DNA from: Phycisphaerales bacterium UBA3158
Lineage (GTDB): Bacteria > Planctomycetota > Phycisphaerae > Phycisphaerales > SM1A02
Reading direction: 5' to 3'
Assembly (NCBI GenBank): GCA_002364555.1
Contig: DEYM01000177.1
Span: 1 to 7,506, forward strand
Length of the DNA: 7,506 nucleotides
The stretch's first letter is position 1; every line of letters begins with the position of its first letter. Of the stretch, positions 6,774 to 7,506 are shown one piece after another. Below the pieces are notes generated by a model that saw only the letters and a list, made by a program, of their open reading frames with translations, was not told where the DNA came from and made no database searches. A program made the position numbers and the translations under genes.

Positions 6774-6785
6774 AGAGGGCCCTCT
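6774..6785. repeat. 12-bp perfect palindrome AGAGGGCCCTCT
   Basis: This exact inverted repeat without spacer lies 28 bases upstream of the protease start codon. As DNA it could be a dimeric regulator's operator; as RNA a 12-base spacerless palindrome cannot fold fully, although the neighbouring CTCT-TCGGG-AGAG can form a small hairpin. A chance origin cannot be excluded. Confidence 0.4.
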
Positions 6786-6796
6786 TCGGGAGAGTT

Positions 6797-6804
6797 AAAG
6801 GGAG
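6797..6804 (+). promoter_or_regulatory. Ribosome binding site of the protease gene
   Basis: AAAGGGAG lies nine bases before ATG 6814 and is the best Shine-Dalgarno-like sequence in the window. It settles the start of the S1 protease gene and contrasts with the weak or missing sites before the valS and VTT genes. Confidence 0.6.
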
Positions 6805-6813
6805 ATCCGTTCT

Positions 6814-7506
6814 ATGTTTTTCAAGACCCCAATTTGCGTCTTGTCCGTTTTGGCATTCTCAGCTGGCGTTATGGGCCAGAACCAATTCGGCTGGCAACCA
6901 TCAGTCGATCTGGTGGAGATTCCATCTTTGGATTTCGATGCACTTGCCGCCGAGGACATCACACGTGAAGAGGCTGGAATGGCACCCCGCTACGCCATCC
7001 CGAACAAGGTCACGCAGGGACCCGCCTATGGCGGAACATGGACTCAGCCTGACGCCGACACCTGGCTCTGGGAGCTCAGGGTCGCATCCCCAGGCAGCCT
7101 CTCGATCAACCTGGCATTCGAACACTTCATCATGCCCGAAGATGCCGTGATGACCATCAGCTCTCATGATGGACGCTTCTCCCTGCCCCCACTGACGATA
7201 GACAACAACAATCCCGACGACGAGTACTGGACTCCCCCGGTGCCCGACTCCGAAATCAAGATCTCCATCGAGATGGATGCCAAGGTTCGACCAATGGTCG
7301 AGAACGGCATCATTCTGACCAGTATCAACGTTGGCTATCGCGGCTTCTACGATGGCGCGTTCGATGTAGAGGATCGATCAGGCTCCTGCAACTACGATGT
7401 GGAATGCAGCGAGACGGCCGGCTGGGAGAATCAGATCCCCTGCGTAGCCGTGATCTCGACTGGTGGATCCACCTTCTGCACAGGATTCATGGTCAACAAT
7501 CAGCGG
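6814..7506 (+). CDS. Secreted lysyl-endopeptidase-like S1 serine protease, partial (C-terminus outside window)
   Basis: 231 codons are visible and remain open at the right edge. There is a Sec-type signal peptide (Lys4, hydrophobic 5-20, likely cleavage near VMG/QNQ at 21-22). A propeptide-like region follows, with WLWELRVASPGSLSINLAFEHF (84-105), a beta-rich segment resembling the pro-region of bacterial lysyl endopeptidases. The catalytic domain appears to start at SGSCNYDVEC (189-198), closely like the N-terminus of Achromobacter protease I (GVSGSCNIDVVC, from memory), and continues to TFCTGFMVNN (220-229), the strand that comes just before the catalytic His. Cys192, Cys198 and Cys222 match disulfide cysteines of that family; Cys210 looks extra. 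The His, Asp and Ser of the triad lie outside the window, so activity and Lys specificity are inferred. The start is supported by a good ribosome binding site. C-terminal sorting or dockerin modules would also be outside. Confidence 0.85.
   Translation, partial: MFFKTPICVLSVLAFSAGVMGQNQFGWQPSVDLVEIPSLDFDALAAEDITREEAGMAPRYAIPNKVTQGPAYGGTWTQPDADTWLWELRVASPGSLSINLAFEHFIMPEDAVMTISSHDGRFSLPPLTIDNNNPDDEYWTPPVPDSEIKISIEMDAKVRPMVENGIILTSINVGYRGFYDGAFDVEDRSGSCNYDVECSETAGWENQIPCVAVISTGGSTFCTGFMVNNQR

Larger units (their letters stand above)
6666..6813 (+). other. Intergenic leader before the S1 protease gene
   Basis: These 148 bases hold no gene I can support. TTGATT (6684) and TTGATA (6695) resemble -35 boxes, and TAATAC (6712-6717) a -10, but none pair at a 16-18 base spacing; the best offset is TTGGGG (6688-6693) with 18 bases. 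Short inverted repeats follow: GCCAC/GTGGC and GCGCC/GGCGT. A start near 6724 would give a leader of about 90 bases. No known riboswitch is recognised. Confidence 0.4.

Noticed and set aside
6738..7150. Small alternative frames across the start of the S1 protease gene
   Set aside because: They are out of frame with the protease, whose signal peptide, pro-region and Cys pattern are clear, and they have no domain similarity.
1..7506. CRISPR array, insertion sequence, phage integration at the tRNA, or defence system
   Set aside because: No spaced direct repeats, transposase or integrase motifs, or duplicated tRNA 3' end were seen; all genes are of ordinary chromosomal types.

Overview
The window reads as an ordinary chromosomal segment of a free-living Gram-negative bacterium of moderately high GC, most likely a planctomycete and possibly of the Phycisphaerae type. 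The main hints are a DUF1570-like HExxH lipoprotein, a family I associate chiefly with Planctomycetota, an oversized valyl-tRNA synthetase with extra inserts, two lipoprotein signal sequences, and genes that begin without a clear Shine-Dalgarno site. This placement is an inference from protein style, not a database result.

Layout. Bases 1-827 (minus strand) hold the 5' 275 codons of a TPR-repeat lipoprotein that runs off the left edge. Head to head with it, sharing the palindrome CATG as start codon on both strands, valS (valyl-tRNA synthetase) runs from 826 to 3951. Its TGA overlaps by one base the ATG of a lipoprotein with a zincin metalloprotease motif (3951-4973), so these two are probably co-transcribed and translationally coupled. 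A 95-base gap with a hairpin and a -10-like hexamer leads to a GNAT N-acetyltransferase (5069-5560). Facing it is tRNA-Gly(UCC) on the minus strand (5627-5698), with a strong intrinsic terminator (5585-5622) and a sigma70-type promoter. Between tRNA and the next gene are two divergent promoters. A TVP38/TMEM64 (VTT-domain, DedA-superfamily) membrane protein follows (5850-6665). After a 148-base leader region with a 12-bp perfect palindrome, a secreted lysyl-endopeptidase-like S1 protease begins at 6814 and is cut by the right edge before its catalytic residues.

How the genes fit together. There is no single pathway. valS and tRNA-Gly belong to translation, the TPR protein, zincin and S1 protease belong to the cell envelope or outside, and the VTT protein sits in the membrane. 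The only pair with a real structural link is valS plus the zincin lipoprotein. I saw no mobile element, CRISPR array, phage gene or defence system. The points most worth checking are the shared divergent start codons with apparently leaderless transcripts, the ValRS insertions, and the coupling of an aminoacyl-tRNA synthetase to a lipoprotein protease.
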